DNA of 30,747 bases from Polyrhizophydium stewartii (taxonomy: Eukaryota > Chytridiomycota > Chytridiomycetes > Rhizophydiales), in contig JADGIZ010000070.1 of assembly GCA_027604665.1 (NCBI GenBank), positions 1-30,747 of the forward strand, written 5' to 3'. This document shows positions 9,201 through 22,200 of this stretch, one piece after another (the first letter of the stretch is position 1; every line of letters starts with the position of its first letter). The translations under genes and the position numbers were made by a program. The notes under the pieces were generated by a model, which saw only the letters and a list, made by a program, of their open reading frames with translations, was not told the origin of the DNA and did no database searches.

Positions 9201-12200
9201 TTACCAACCGATGGTGGTCGTATGCGTGTGTGTGTATGGCCGAGAGGATGCATGCGTGTTGGGCGAGCGAGCAGTCTCTGCCCCGTCTTGACGACTATTC
9301 GGATGGTGCGGCTTTTGTCCCAGTGTTCTGGCAACACCAGGCTCGGTTAGCATTCGTCCCGCCATTTGCGGCAGTAAGAGAGCCGCACGAACCCCGCCAC
9401 GCTTGGATCTGCGCGCTGCAGGCACCGCCTTTAAGGCCAAAGCGGATTCGTCCGTGCCATCCGAGCCGTCCTTCTTTGCCTTTTTGCTCGTGTTCTCGGG
9501 TTTGTCTTTCTGCACCAGCGAGCGTTTCTGTGTTGCCTTGGCCGGGGACTGCGCGGGCGAATGCATGGGCGAAGACGTCAGGTCGTCAAAGACAACATCC
9601 TTGCCATCTTCGGCCGACGCTGCGGATGCAATCGCCGCGGCCTGTTCCGCCTTTCCACAAGGCAGGCAGCGTCAGCGTCTGCCTCGCCGTTGGCCTTTTT
9701 CTGGGTGCTTACCAGATGGCGAGCCTGCTCACTCTCGGCAGCGCGGCCATTGGGATCCACATCAACAGCCACCGAGTTGTGCTCGGCGAGTTCTGTTGCC
9801 ACGCCAATGGATGGCAGAACGTTGAGCTCCGTATCTTCGTCTTTGTATGCGTCAAAGCATCGTCAGAGATGTCGCGTCTCTCTCGGGTCCATCACGCAAT
9901 CGCCTGCCCACCTTCATCACTCTGGTAAGAATCCGACGAGCTTTCGGCCGACGAGTCGTCTTCAAGCTCGCTGACTCGGTCCGAGTTGAGCGACATTGGC
10001 GCAATTACAGAAACAGTTGTGCCTGCAACGGCGCAGCGTCACACGAATCCCGTATTAGTTTTCCAAGCTGAGGGCTTACAGGCAGTGGACGTGGACACAG
10101 ACCAAAAGCATACAACACACCTTTGATGATTTCCTTGACAATAAACTGCGTCACGGCCTCGTCTGCAGTGTAAAGCAAAGCACGTCAACAAGCCAGACCA
10201 ACACGTGGAGACACCCATCTGTTCTCAACCGCGACGCACCACCGGTCTCGAGAATTCCGATAAAGAGGAGATGCAGAAATCGATCAAAGTCGTCCACGTC
10301 CTTGCGGGCAAGCGCCGAGTCCTGGGAGGTCAAGAGTGCTATGCCGTTATCCCACTCGTGCGGCTCGAGATACGGCAGATATACGGTCTTGAACTTGACG
10401 CTCATGTTCTCGAGGTCGCGAATATGCAGGATCAGGCTGCTGATGGCGAGCCCAAACTCGCCGTCGGCGACAGCATTCTCGTGCGCGTGCTCTGTCGCAA
10501 ACGCGTACAGGCGTTTTCGCTGTGCGCAGGCAGCCACGGATGGCAACCGTGCGAGGCGTTAAAAACTTGCGAGCTTACAGCTGTACAATAACCGCAGCCA
10601 GAAACTAACGCCAACATTGTAGGGCAGCTGAATGTCATACACCAGTGCTAGCTCGCCCCAGGTGAACTGCAGCTTGGCGCGATGTGCCAGTCGTGTGAGC
10701 GGCTCTTTCTTGTTCAGGCATACACGCGACAATGCAGCAATGGTTGCCAGCGAGCTGTCAATCTGCGCATTCGTGCGCATCAGCCCCTGCAGCGCGGCCC
10801 AGCGCATGCACCTCTAACGCATCCCGCTCGCAGCGCGGACGTGCCTTGCTGGACGCGCTGCCGACAAAGTTGAGCGAATTCATCCGAGCCTTCTCAACCG
10901 ATTTCTGCCCAAACTTTTTGCGAGTGATAAGCTGCACATGCGTCGTCTGCTGCCAATCGACTGGATTTTCTCGGTCAGCCCGATTTTGTCTTGTACAGGG
11001 GTGGTGCCAAGTACGCACCAGGTGGCAGAAGCGACTTGCGCTTGCGTGATGCAGTCGCGTCGGCCGACGATCCTGGGTCCTTGTCGACCGAAACTGTAAT
11101 TCGTCGCGAAATCATTAGCTGGCATCCCGCAAATCCGTCCCTGGCCGGCACCAACAGACATGCTAAGGGCGATGGGACCGACGAGGTCTCAGTGTTGGTG
11201 CGCTTGAGCCTGGTTGAGCACGCAGGGTGGATGCCGTTGTTGTACATGCTTCAGCAGACGTGCGTGTCAGCCCTCAGAGAGCGATGAGCCTCAGCTGACA
11301 AGGTCCAACATGCACTTGACACAAAGGCAACTCACTAGGCAAGGTCGCGTGCGACAATGTTGAGCTGCGCTTCTTGGACTTCAACTTCGGTCGCAAACAG
11401 TTCCTCGACAATGGGCCACAGAATCGCATAGGCCAGATGACACGCCGACTGCCTATCGCCTGTGAATCCCTTGCTGTCTACCGCAACAAAGCGTCAGATT
11501 TTGCCGCTTTCGACCAACGGAGACAAGACAGTACTCACCCCTCCGTCCTCCGCCATATCGATTGCCGAGCAAATCAAAGAGCGAATACTTGACGCCGCTG
11601 GTGCAGGTTGGCGTCAGCGAGAGGGGCCCAGCAGTCGCGGCACCAAAGCGAGGTCCCACTATTCGATCAGGCGCTCAAAATCGACAAGTTTCTCAAACTC
11701 GGCGTTGGAGCTTGTGTTGATCAGGCGCACGATCTCACGGCGCTTGTTTGTGATGGCAAAGATGGATGGCGTGCCGTGGATGCCCTCTGCAGGGAAGCGC
11801 ATGGCGTCGTTCGAGGTTTTTGGGTGTGAGCATCGACTGTCGTAGGCGCAGCCGGAGCGACTGCGCTCACTGATGTCGGCAATATAGTTTTTGACATTGG
11901 GGCTGATTGCCTGCAGCACCTGCGCCACGACATTGATGAAAGTTCTGTCGTTGCGATCAATGTTGTGGACGAGCTGGTTGAATGGCCAGACTTCCTTCCA
12001 CACAGGCAGCGGCTCGTGGGGCATGCGCTTTGTCTGCTGCTTCTTGGTCGTGGGTTCCACAGCGAGACTGTGTGGGCATTGCTGTCAGCCAACGCTCGTG
12101 AGCAGCACATGACTCAAGATGCGAGCGATTTAAATCGACCTTTGCTTGGTGACGAGCTCGATGATCTGGTCAATGGTTTGCTTGAGGCCGGCGATCTCCT

Positions 12201-12800
12201 TCTGGAGCAGCGCCGTATCGGCCTCATGTTTGGCTTGGATCGCCTTGACCTCGCTGCGCAGACGCACGATCTCGGCCTCCAGGACCTCGACTGGCGCCGA
12301 CTCGGCTTCCTCGCTCTCGGCGCGCTCAGGCCCTGGGCTTTTGCCTGCGCGCTGCGGTGCATCAAGGGCAGGGCGAGGGTCTGGGTTCGCACGTCGGTCA
12401 GCTTCAAACGATTTCACGGGGGGCGTGTTGGTGCGGCGCGGCGGTTCGTGCCGCCCGCAACGTGAGCGAGATCGCAGGACGGTCGCGCCAGCGCGCCAGG
12501 GTGCAGACGGGCGCGGCGCGCGCCTGGGGGAGCGCTGCAAGCTGCGGCACGGCGTGGCCGCTGCACGCACCCCCCCCAGTCTATCCCCCGTCACGCGCAG
12601 CCGGGCGTGTGGCCGTTGGCCGCACTGAGCCGGCGGGCGAGCCGGCAGCCGCAGGGGGCTGAAAGGGCTTGGCAGACAGGCAGAGCGCAGAGCGAGCAGA
12701 GTAGGCGCCGGGGAGGCGGGCATGCGGCACTCACCAGCTGCATCGTCGGCTGGCTAGCGCGGGTGTGCTGGCCGCCGTGCATCGGCCTCACCGACGACAT
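9201..12800 (-). CDS. Unassigned 13-exon protein with coiled coil and acidic/basic tail
   Basis: Thirteen exons can be joined in phase on minus: 12735-12800, 12140-12534, 11660-12067, 11539-11597, 11336-11477, 11019-11248, 10845-10960, 10610-10786, 10243-10519, 10121-10162, 9912-10022, 9713-9840 and 9201-9650, about 866 aa. Visible parts in order are: an Arg/Pro-rich start; a strong coiled coil (VEVLEAEIVRLRSEVKAI, about residues 105-150); a globular-looking core (VWKEVWPFNQLVHNI, FERLIEYGVKYSLFDLLGNR, LAYAILWPIVEELFATEV, HVQLITRKKFGQKSVEKA, LQFTWGELALVYDIQLPYNV, KTVYLPYLEPHEWDNGIALL, FDRFLHLLFIGILET); an acidic Ser/Asp segment (ELEDDSSAESSSDSY); and a Lys-rich tail that suggests a nuclear protein. 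I recognise no family. The first intron and the last 60 codons are the weakest parts, and the eighth donor (gttagt) has an alternative at gtaagc. Confidence 0.6.
10787..10844 (-). other. Second probable GC-AG intron (unassigned gene)
   Basis: AAG|GCACGT...GCTGCAG, 58 nt, a typical length here. With it the reading phase is kept between GSASSK and GLMRTNAQID. A GT donor at this junction would break the frame or leave an intron of only 25 nt. The gene itself has no homologue that I can use as a guide, so this is less certain than the THOC3 case. Confidence 0.5.
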
Positions 12801-13233
12801 CCGGCTGTTCACGCTGAAACGCGGGTGAAATTATGCCAATGCCATTTCACCCTGATTTTCACGCCGCCGAATCCTGCTGGTCGAGCCGCAACGCCGCACC
12901 CAGCAACTGCTGCGAGATCCACGACAGCCAGCGACGAGGACACGTAATTGGGCCTCACCTGCGCATTCTGCAGCCAAATTACGCATCTTACCCTATCCCT
13001 GGCCTTTTTCGCACGGCCGCTATCGGCAGATGCATGGATGCAGAAGGCTGGCGGAGGCAGGTTGCGCCGCCCACTTGCGCCCATGGACGCAACTCCATGA
13101 GATAATGAACCGCCGTGCCGGTGACGTCTGTGCCTTCTGTCCCGCGCCGCCATCATGCGTCGCCGCTGCTCGGTGTCGCCGCTGAGATGCTGCCGCCAAG
13201 GTGTTTGACCAACTTTTCCGAGATCCTCGCAGG
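12801..13233. promoter_or_regulatory. Divergent spacer, unassigned gene / UTP20
   Basis: 433 bp between two divergent starts. It contains a perfect 7-bp inverted repeat (gtgaaat at 12825-12831, atttcac at 12844-12850) close to the minus-strand start, followed by another ttttcac. No coding similarity was found. Either start could lie further upstream in this spacer. Confidence 0.35.
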
Positions 13234-16200
13234 ATGGACGATGCGCGCGTCAAGGGACTGAACACGTCCGGCGGCGCCAACCGCTTCAAGGTTGGCGAGC
13301 ACCGCACGACCCGTGGACATGAACCGACTGCATGCGTGGGCCATGCACCTCCCGTCTGCTGACGCCCGTGCCTGTGCTGCCATTGCGGCCCGCCAGTTCC
13401 AATCGTTCAACGACCGGATCCAGTCCATCCGCATCGATGCCATACATCGTGTTATCAAGAGCCACGAGGCATCGGAGGTGCGCGCACGCTGCAGCCAGTT
13501 TCAGGACGGGCGTGCGAGAGCTGGCCGTCGTCCGCTTCCCGGCGCCGGCCATGAGCCGCCGGCTGCTCTCCTCCCCCGTGCTTGTCGCCGCCCCTCGCTG
13601 TCGCCCCACTCCAAAAAAAAAAATTTGACACAAGCGCAGGACGTCGAGTCGTTCTTCCAGGACGCCATCGCGCGGACGGCCGAGCTCAACTGCACCATCC
13701 ACTACACGCTGTTCCTGCGCGACCTGCGCCCTTTCTCAGGATCTCTTCTCCAGATCCTCTTCCACAAGCAGGATATCGCCTCTGTGATTGAAAGGCACCT
13801 TGCCGTGCCCAACAGCCAAGGCACCACCACCATCCTCGAGTGCGTGGGCTATTTATGCGCCTTGGGCACACCAAGCACCCAAACATGCACGCTAACTGCG
13901 AGTGTTTCTGCGCAGGGTTGTCGTTGCTCTGGCAAAGGACCTCCAGGAAGAGTTCTATCCGCACTTCCCCGCCATCTTCCAGGCGATCGTCTCGCTGGTC
14001 CAGCCGGCCACGCATCCCGAGCTTCTCGAGGTGAGCCGCACACGTTCACGAAGCGACGGCGTCAAAGTGCTTATGAATCGAATGCGAAACGTGCTCGCCG
14101 CGTGACTATTGCAGGCCGTTTTCAACTGCCTGGCGTACCTGTTCAAGTGTCTCTCAAAGCAGCTGCTGGGCGACATCGAGAACACCTTTGCACTGCTTCT
14201 CCCAGTTCTGCGTCACAGCAAGCTTTATGTGCGAAAGTTTGCAGCAGAGTCGTTTGGGTTCCTTGTGCGCAAGATTCGCGATACCGACCGCCAGCGAGAG
14301 GTCTTTCGGTTTATGATGGCATGCCTTTTTGACAACCAGACCTGCGAGTTTGCCGAGAGCATCAGCCTTACGCTTTTTGAGACCATCAAGGTATTTTTCT
14401 ACAATGCCCGACATGTGGTCCACCAACTCGCTAATGCGTCGTTTGATCCCGCATCAACAGCAAGTCAAGGGAGCTTTCCACTCGAAAAGCCCTGCCATCC
14501 TGCGCACGATCTTGTCACTTTCTCTCGAGCTTTCGCGCGATCGGGGTAGTGGTGAGACTGCGAAGCGACCTGCACACTATTGGGGGCTTTGTTGGCTTGC
14601 TTTCTGACTCGCATTATTGCTATTGCAGTCGCACCGATCCGCATGACAGAGAAAGTCATGATTCTGATGGGGCACTACGGCTCCAGGGACTCGTTGTCGG
14701 ATCTTTGGACGCCCGTGCTCGAAGTCGCACTCGCTGCCGCCAATGCAGCCAAGCAAGACGCCACGCCTCTGCGCTTTGCCGAGCTGTCGCACTGCCTCGG
14801 TTTCGTGAGCGTCTGGGCAGGCATGCGCAGCGGCTCGCGCGTTCATGGTGTGTTGCTTGCCCCCTGAAGTTGATTTTTCGCCCAGAAAGCTAACTAGAAG
14901 GTGTCTTCAAGACTTTTCGGCGCTCTTTGGGCTCGCTGAAAAGGCGGCCCCGGCCGTTTTAGTCGAGATCCCCGCTGCCAAGCAGGCACGCGCCGAGTGG
15001 GCTCGTTTGTTATGCTCAATCATGCTCAGGGCACCGATGGATGACGCGCTTGTGCGCGGAAAGAGTCTGATGGAGTCCCTGTGCTGCTTTAGCGTGAGTT
15101 GGCCGGCTGCCACTGCAAGCGAGATCGGCGAATGCAACTTACATTCTCGAAAAATCAGGATTTCGAGCTCGCACTCGTGCTTTTCCACAATCTGCAGGCT
15201 GTTGGATATGTGCACTTTGCACGATTTATCGTGCCATACGCTCTTGGCACTGTCCAGCGCGTATGGAGCATTGATCCGGATCGCTGCACGCTGTTCCTTG
15301 CCGATGTCTTCGGCGCCGGCTTTGACAATATTCTGCATCAAGTCCCGCATAACCTCAAGGACCAGCACGGCATGATTCGATTCGCGGAAACCGACATTTT
15401 TTCGACCCGTGCCGGCCGCGCGTCTGCAGTGCCGCCGCCTATGTTTACCAAGGACATCGGCTTGGCCATTCTTGATCGCATCGAGTCTCTCTCGAAGCCA
15501 ACCAAAAGCGCAGCGTCGGTGAGCTCGCGATGAGAGCTGCTCTTGCGCAATTAGTCTTTCTAACAGCACGGTAATCGTAGATTGATGCGCACGCAGGTAC
15601 CATCTTTTCTGCACTCTTGGTCATCTCGCGGCTCTCGCTTCCAGAGGCTCGCCTGTCTGGTGTGCTGCGGTCGCTCGTCAAGATTGCGCTCAAGCAAGCC
15701 GGCCAGGACACGCTTACACTTGCTCCCGCCAGCAAGCTTGAAGGCAGCGCTGCCGAGGTGCTTCGATCGATCGCCGGCGCAGCGTTGTCAACACTGAGCA
15801 CGCGCTTGTCCAAGCTGAAAAACGGACTAGCCGACATGTGGGATCTAGTCGTCAAGATGGCGCTACCTGCTGCGGGTTCGAATCGGGCTCTTCTCGCCGG
15901 CATAGCCGACTACGTTGAGGCTTTGGCACAGGACCCGTTCGAGTCCAAGGACTCGCACCTGACAGCCGACGCACTCACCTCTGTCGCGGCGATTCTTCTG
16001 CCAAGCGTCGGGTCTTTGATCGGGCCAGTGCGGCTCCACACTTTGCGCATCCTTGCTGCATTTGCCCAGCCGCACATGAGACCCATCAAGGACAGCCCGC
16101 TCCATGGACCTTGCCCACTTTTCCGACTCTGTCTGGATATCGAGCGCACGCCGCGCAGCGTTGCGACTGCGCGCGAAATGACGATCCTGCTTCGCCGCAT

Positions 16201-19200
16201 CGACAGCCATGTGGAATCCAAGGCTATGCCTGCGCTTTACGACGGCGTGGTAATGCGCTACCTCTGCGCTCTGCTGTCTGTCAACTTCAGCCCGTTGTGG
16301 CCCGAGGTGACAAAGAGCCTTGTCATTGCCGCCAAGACCAACATACCGGAGTTCTGGGCCATATTCTTAGAGGTCTTCTCGCTCGTGCGCTCCAACGAAC
16401 CCCACGAGCCAGGGCAGCCGGCGTACAACATGCGCATTGAGCTCGACCCGGGCACCGGGGTATCGGATCACGGTGCCAGCGTTGGTGACGGCAGAGGCGA
16501 CGGCGACGACGATGATGGCGACGAAGACGGCGACGGCGACGATGCGGCTGCCAGAGGCATCGACAGCAGTACCGGCGCCAAAGCCGGCAAGCTCAGGGCT
16601 GCGGGAACAGCCAAAGGAGCCGCGTCGCGTGGGTCGGCGCGTGTGTCGTTCGAGTGCACGACTTTGAACGAGTTTTACGCATCTTGGGCGCTGTCCGTCC
16701 GCCGCCTGCGCCAGACGCATGCATCCTGCCTGGCCATATTCATCGAGGCCACGCAGCCGGATCTCGAGCGCATCGACACCGTCAACATTTACTGTCTTTT
16801 GATCCGGACCCTCGCCGAGTTGCCCGGCGTCGTCGACCGTTATTCCAAGGATATTGTGCCTGTCTTCCTGGCCATATTCCATGCCGAGTTTGACGCCGCC
16901 GCGCCAGAGACTCCTGCCGGAAAGGCCATGGACGCGGCCCTGGCGGTGACTGCGCAGGAGCAAACGGGTACTCGCCACGCTCGCACCAAGATCCTCGCTT
17001 TTCTCGACGTGTTTGCCAAGCTCAACAGTCCGTCGAGGCTGCATGGAGCAGCTGAACTGTACTCGGTGCTGAGCCAGCTGCTTGCCAAAGGCGACGCCAA
17101 GATTCAGCAGCGCTCGCTCGACTGCGTGATCGCTTGGAACGAGCCCGGTGTGGCAGCGTATGCCGAGCATCTCCGGAATCTGGCGCAGGACGACAAGTTC
17201 CGCGACCATCTCACGACGTTAGATATTCACGATTTGAGGTCGCGAGTCAAGCGCCAAGACCTACCTGCTATCATGAAAGTCGTCGTGCGCATCCTGTACG
17301 GAAAGCTCGTCAGCCGACGCGGCCGCAGCGCGTCCAAGACAGGCGTTCGTGCTCGGCGGGTTGCCATCTTTGCTTTCCTCGCAGGCTTGGATGTGCACGA
17401 GCGGCAGTACATGGTGGATCTTATGCTCGAGCCGTTCCAGGGCATCCTCGAACAGCCTGGGCCGGGTTCCGGGCACGCGCTGGCCGAGTTTGCGATCAAC
17501 ACAGATCTGCCCGCCTCGGCGCTTGGGCCGATCAAGAAGCAGATTGGTTTCCTCACCGTGCTCGAGGACTTTATCAAGCAGCTTCGCTCGCTTGTCGCGC
17601 CGTATCTTCCCTCGGTGCTCAAGACCGTGCTCTATCTCTTGCACTTTTCCGAAGACGCGACGCGCAAGGCCCTTGTCCGCACCGGCCAAGAAACCGACAT
17701 ACTCATGGCAGATGACAACGGAGCAGACGATGTTGATGCCGACGCCACTGCCGGCGCCGACGCAGAAGATGATGCCGAAATCGCTGCTTCTGACGCAGGT
17801 GTCTCGAACGCTGGCATTTCCCAGATACGCGCCGTGCGCACAGGCGCACTGCGTCGCCTCACGCAGCTCTTCTCGATTGCTGTGGAGTTTGACTTTGCGC
17901 CGTATATTCCCGCGTTGTTCTCGTCGTTTGTCTCGTACCGCGTTCCTCGTCTCGCGATCGAGAACACGCAGGCCCCAAGTGCTCTTGTCGAGATGGTCGT
18001 CGCGTGGTCCAAGAGCCTTGCGTATCTGCCCTTCCTTGTCACACAAAACGCTCAGCTCCTGCCGGCCGTACTGTCGCTGCTCTCGGCCAAAAAGGTGCAC
18101 GACAAGGTCGTTTTGGTCGTCATTGAGATGATCGAGTCAATCCAAGAACTCCATGCCGCGCACCCTGACTCAAACGTCATGCAGTCGACGCTGCTGCCAC
18201 ACATGACGCTGCTTCTCTCTCAGCTCGAGCGCGCTTTGGCGCAGCACCTCGAGGGCGTAGGCCAGCGCGCTCGCCTCGCCGGCGATGGCATCACCATGCG
18301 GATCATTCGCGTGCTCTCGGGTCTCTCGAGCTTCGTCACCGCCGCCGACAACGCCGAGACTCTTGTTGCGATTTTGCTGCCGCTCTTGCGCCGGCCGAAC
18401 CGCTCGGTTCCCGAAGCCACCAAGGTCGACCTGCTGGAGATTTTTGGCCATTTTGTGCCCATGCTGCCACCCCTGCGCACGGGACGCATCGATAGATCGC
18501 CGCACTTCAACGTTGTGTGCTCTCTGTTTGCGACACTTTCGACTCGCGTGGCGCGCGTCAAGCTCTTGTTTGTGTTCCGCCAGCTCGCGCAGTTTGACGT
18601 CGACGCCTTGGTGCCTGTCGCGGATCTCCTCGACGACATGAACGCCTTTTCCGCCAGGCGCATGGACGAGCCCGACTTTGACCGACGTTTTGGCGCCTTT
18701 TCGCGCATCAACGAGTCTCTCTACTTGTCGCTCACTCCTGCGCAGTGGCGTCCGATCCTGGGCAACCTCGTTTTCTTCACGCAGGAGCAAGACGAGTATG
18801 CCATTCGCACTAGCGCAGCGTACGGCGTGCAGCGCTTCATTGTGCGTACCGGAGAGCTCTTCGATGGTGGCTCGGCATCCCAGGGGACGGCCGCCGCGAT
18901 GGGGGACTCTAATAAGCCCGCAAACGCAGCCATAGCTCCGCGCGAGCCCACGCACATGGACCTGGCCCTGCAGTTTGTGCTTCCAAGCATCAAGATCGGG
19001 ATCCGCCACTCGGCCATGCCCGTGCGCGCCGAGTTCACGACAATGCTGGGCCTGCTTGTTCAGACATTCCCCAGTCTGCAGCAATTCCAGGATATGGTTG
19101 TGCTGCTTGCGGAAGGCGACGACGAAGCCAGCTTTTTCTCGAACATATTCCACCTGCAGGTGCATCGGCGCCAGCGTGCGCTCCGCCGCCTGTCCGAGAT

Positions 19201-22200
19201 TTGCGACAAGGGCTGCCTCAGGTCCAACAACGTCGTCAACATCTTTGTGCCCCTTGTTAGCCACTTTATCTTCGAGTCCGACCGCGTCCAAGACCACGCC
19301 ATCATCAACGATGCCATAGGCGCGCTTGGCTCCTGCGCCGGAGCGCTCAGCTGGTCGCACTACTTTTCGCTCGCAAAGCGCTTCCTGAACCTGATTCCGC
19401 GTCGCCCGGAGCTCGAAAGGATACTCGTTCGCTCCCTCGTCCATATCCTGGATCGCTTCCACTTTGATCTGAACGGCGAGGACGAGCTTGCTGCCCAGGC
19501 GCTCAAGGAAGCGGTACCCATGGATGTTGATGGGGCTCGGTCAATGGCGATTGGGTCGCCTGATGCGACCGCAGAGGACAAAGTTATCCGCGATGATGAC
19601 GATGAGGACGAAGACGACGACGACGACGACAACAATAGCGACAACGGCAACGGCCAAGCGGAGGATCAGACTATGCCAGGGACCAAGGCGCCCGAGTCCA
19701 ACGGTTCCAGACCTGATCGCACTCGAGATGTGGCCTCAGTTCCTCGCGCGGCTGCTCGGCCAGAGGCAGTCGCCGCCGACGCAAGCGACATGCTCGTGGA
19801 CACCCCTGTTCTCAACGGTGCTGACGTCACCCGTGCGGGCGAGGTTCCCGCACAGCCGCGCTCGCAGTCAAGGCGCATTCTGGACACCGTCGTCAACCGC
19901 CTCCTTCCGGGCCTGCATCGCTTGATTGCGGTAAAGGACGACGAGCTTGTACCCGTGCGCATTCCCCTGGCCATCCCCGTCACGAAGATGCTCAAGCTGT
20001 TTCCGCCCTCAGCCATGGATCTGCACCTGCCAAAGCTGCTGCTCTCGCTTTGCAACATCATGAAGTCGCATCTGCAGAGCACCCGCGACGCAACGCGCGA
20101 CACGCTTGCCAAGATTTCCGTCATGCTCGGGCCTGCATATCTGTCGTACGTTGTCAAAGAGCTGTGCTCGGCATTGACGCGCGGCTATCAGCTGCACGTC
20201 CTCGGATACACGCTGCATGCGGTTGTTGCTGCGCTGGTGCCGACTATTGAGCCGGGCTCGATTGACGCGTCTGTCAAGATGATCATGGGTGTTGCGGTGC
20301 AGGACATCTTTGGCGAGACGGGCAAGGAGCGCGAGGTCGACGAGCTTCGCGGCAAGATGCGCGAGATCAAGACATCCAAATCGTTTGACACGCTCGAGCT
20401 GACTGCGCGCGTCGTTTCGCTCGGCAAAATCGGCGTGCTGCTGCTGCCACTCAAGGAGATTATGCTCGAAACGGCGAACGTTAAGACGATCCGCCAGATC
20501 GAGGAGATCTTCCGCCGCATCGCCGTCGGTCTCAACGCCAACGCGGGCGTGAGCATGGTCGACTTTATGAAGTTTGTCCACAGCCTCGTCACCGAGAACA
20601 TGGCTCTTGTGCAGCCCGACAAGACCGACAAAGCCAAGCAAAGCAACGCCGAGCGCACGTTCTTGGTTCAGATGAAGCGCACTGACACGGCCGAGCCGCT
20701 CAGATACTTCCAGGCCAACGCGCACCTCTTTGTTGAGTTTGGGCTCTCGCTTCTGCTGGCCGCGCTCCGACGTGAGCGCATCGATCTGCGCGACAAGGAG
20801 CACCTCCAAATGCTGGACCCTCTCGTGGACGCCATGGGTACATCCTTGTATTCCAAGCACGCGGCCATAACAGTTCTTGCCCTCCGCGTGATTGCGCTGC
20901 TGCTGCGAGCGCCGCTGCCGTCTTTGCAAGACGCTCGGCCGGTCTACGTCAAGCGCGTCTTCCAGCTGATTGCAAAGTCGACGTCGACGGCATCGGAGCT
21001 TGTGCAGGCGTGCTTCCGCGTCCTGACCATCATTCTGCGAGACTGCCCTGACGTGCCTGTGACCGAGAAGCAGATTGTCACGCTCGCAGCCATTGTGCAG
21101 CCGGATCTCGAGGTGCCGGACCGCCAGACGACGACATTTACGCTGATTCGCGCGATTCTGGGCCGAAAATACGTGGCCAAGGAGGTGTATGATCTGATGG
21201 ACGTGATCGTGCGCCTGCTTGTCACGAGCCAGAGCAGCCAAGTGCGCGAGCTTGCGCGCCAGGCCTATATGCAGTTCCTGCTTGACTACCCCCACGGCCA
21301 CTTGCGCTTTCGCAAGCAGATGACGTATATGATCAAGAATCTCGAGTATGAGCACGAGTCGGGTCGATCGTCGATTCTCGAGGTGCTCAACACGGCGATC
21401 GCCAAGTTTTCGGATGAGATCCTCGCCGAGTATGCGCAGATCCTTTTTGCCGCTTTGGTGCTGTCGATGGTCAATGACCTGTCGGCCACTTGCCGCAAGA
21501 TGGCCGGCATGCTGGTTTGCGCTCTACTCAAGCGCCTCGATGTCGGCGGTGCGGAGAAGCTCATTGGCCTTACGGAGAGGTGGTTTGCGCACAAAGAGCT
21601 GCGCATGAGGAGGACGGCTGCGCAGGCGTTTGGGCTTGTTTTACAGGCTTTTGGCGACCGCGCGGCCAAGTGGGTGCAAGCTTTCATGCCGCACCTCGAG
21701 GCCTCGCTTGTGTCTGTGGTTGGCGAGCTGCACGAGCGCATGGAGGCCAATGCGGACGAGCTCGGCGTCGATACAGCGGACGCCGCTCAGGGCGAAGATG
21801 GCGACGCACCGCATGGTCTCAAGCAATGGGAACTGGGCTACTACTCTCTCAACACCCTGACCCAGATTGTGTCGGTGCTCCCGGGGGTCGTTGTTGTTGA
21901 GCCGCGCGCATGGGCGTCGAGACCGGATGACGAGGATGACGATAACGAAGAGAGCGGCGCCGGCGAGGACAGCGGTGGTGCGCGCGTTTGCATCTGGGAG
22001 CGGGTCAGTCAGCTGCTCGTGCACCCGCATCAGTGGATCCGCAGTCAAGCCGCCAAGCTTGTTGGCCTGGTGTTCTCGCGCATTGATCCGGAAACGCGCT
22101 GCCCCCGCGGAGCAGCTGGCGCGGGCAAGCCACACCCCCTCGTTGCAACCGATGCCGATATTCGCCGAATTGCAGGCCGATGCTGCAGCCAACTCGACTC

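Noticed and set aside
12114..12407. A separate short coiled-coil gene
   Set aside because: The coiled-coil frame at 12140-12534 joins in phase to the next exon of the unassigned gene, so I treat it as part of that gene.
20009..21355. A 448-codon minus frame inside UTP20, with similar ones at 16367-17209 and 18170-19462
   Set aside because: Antisense shadows of the conserved UTP20 exon, caused by its codon bias.
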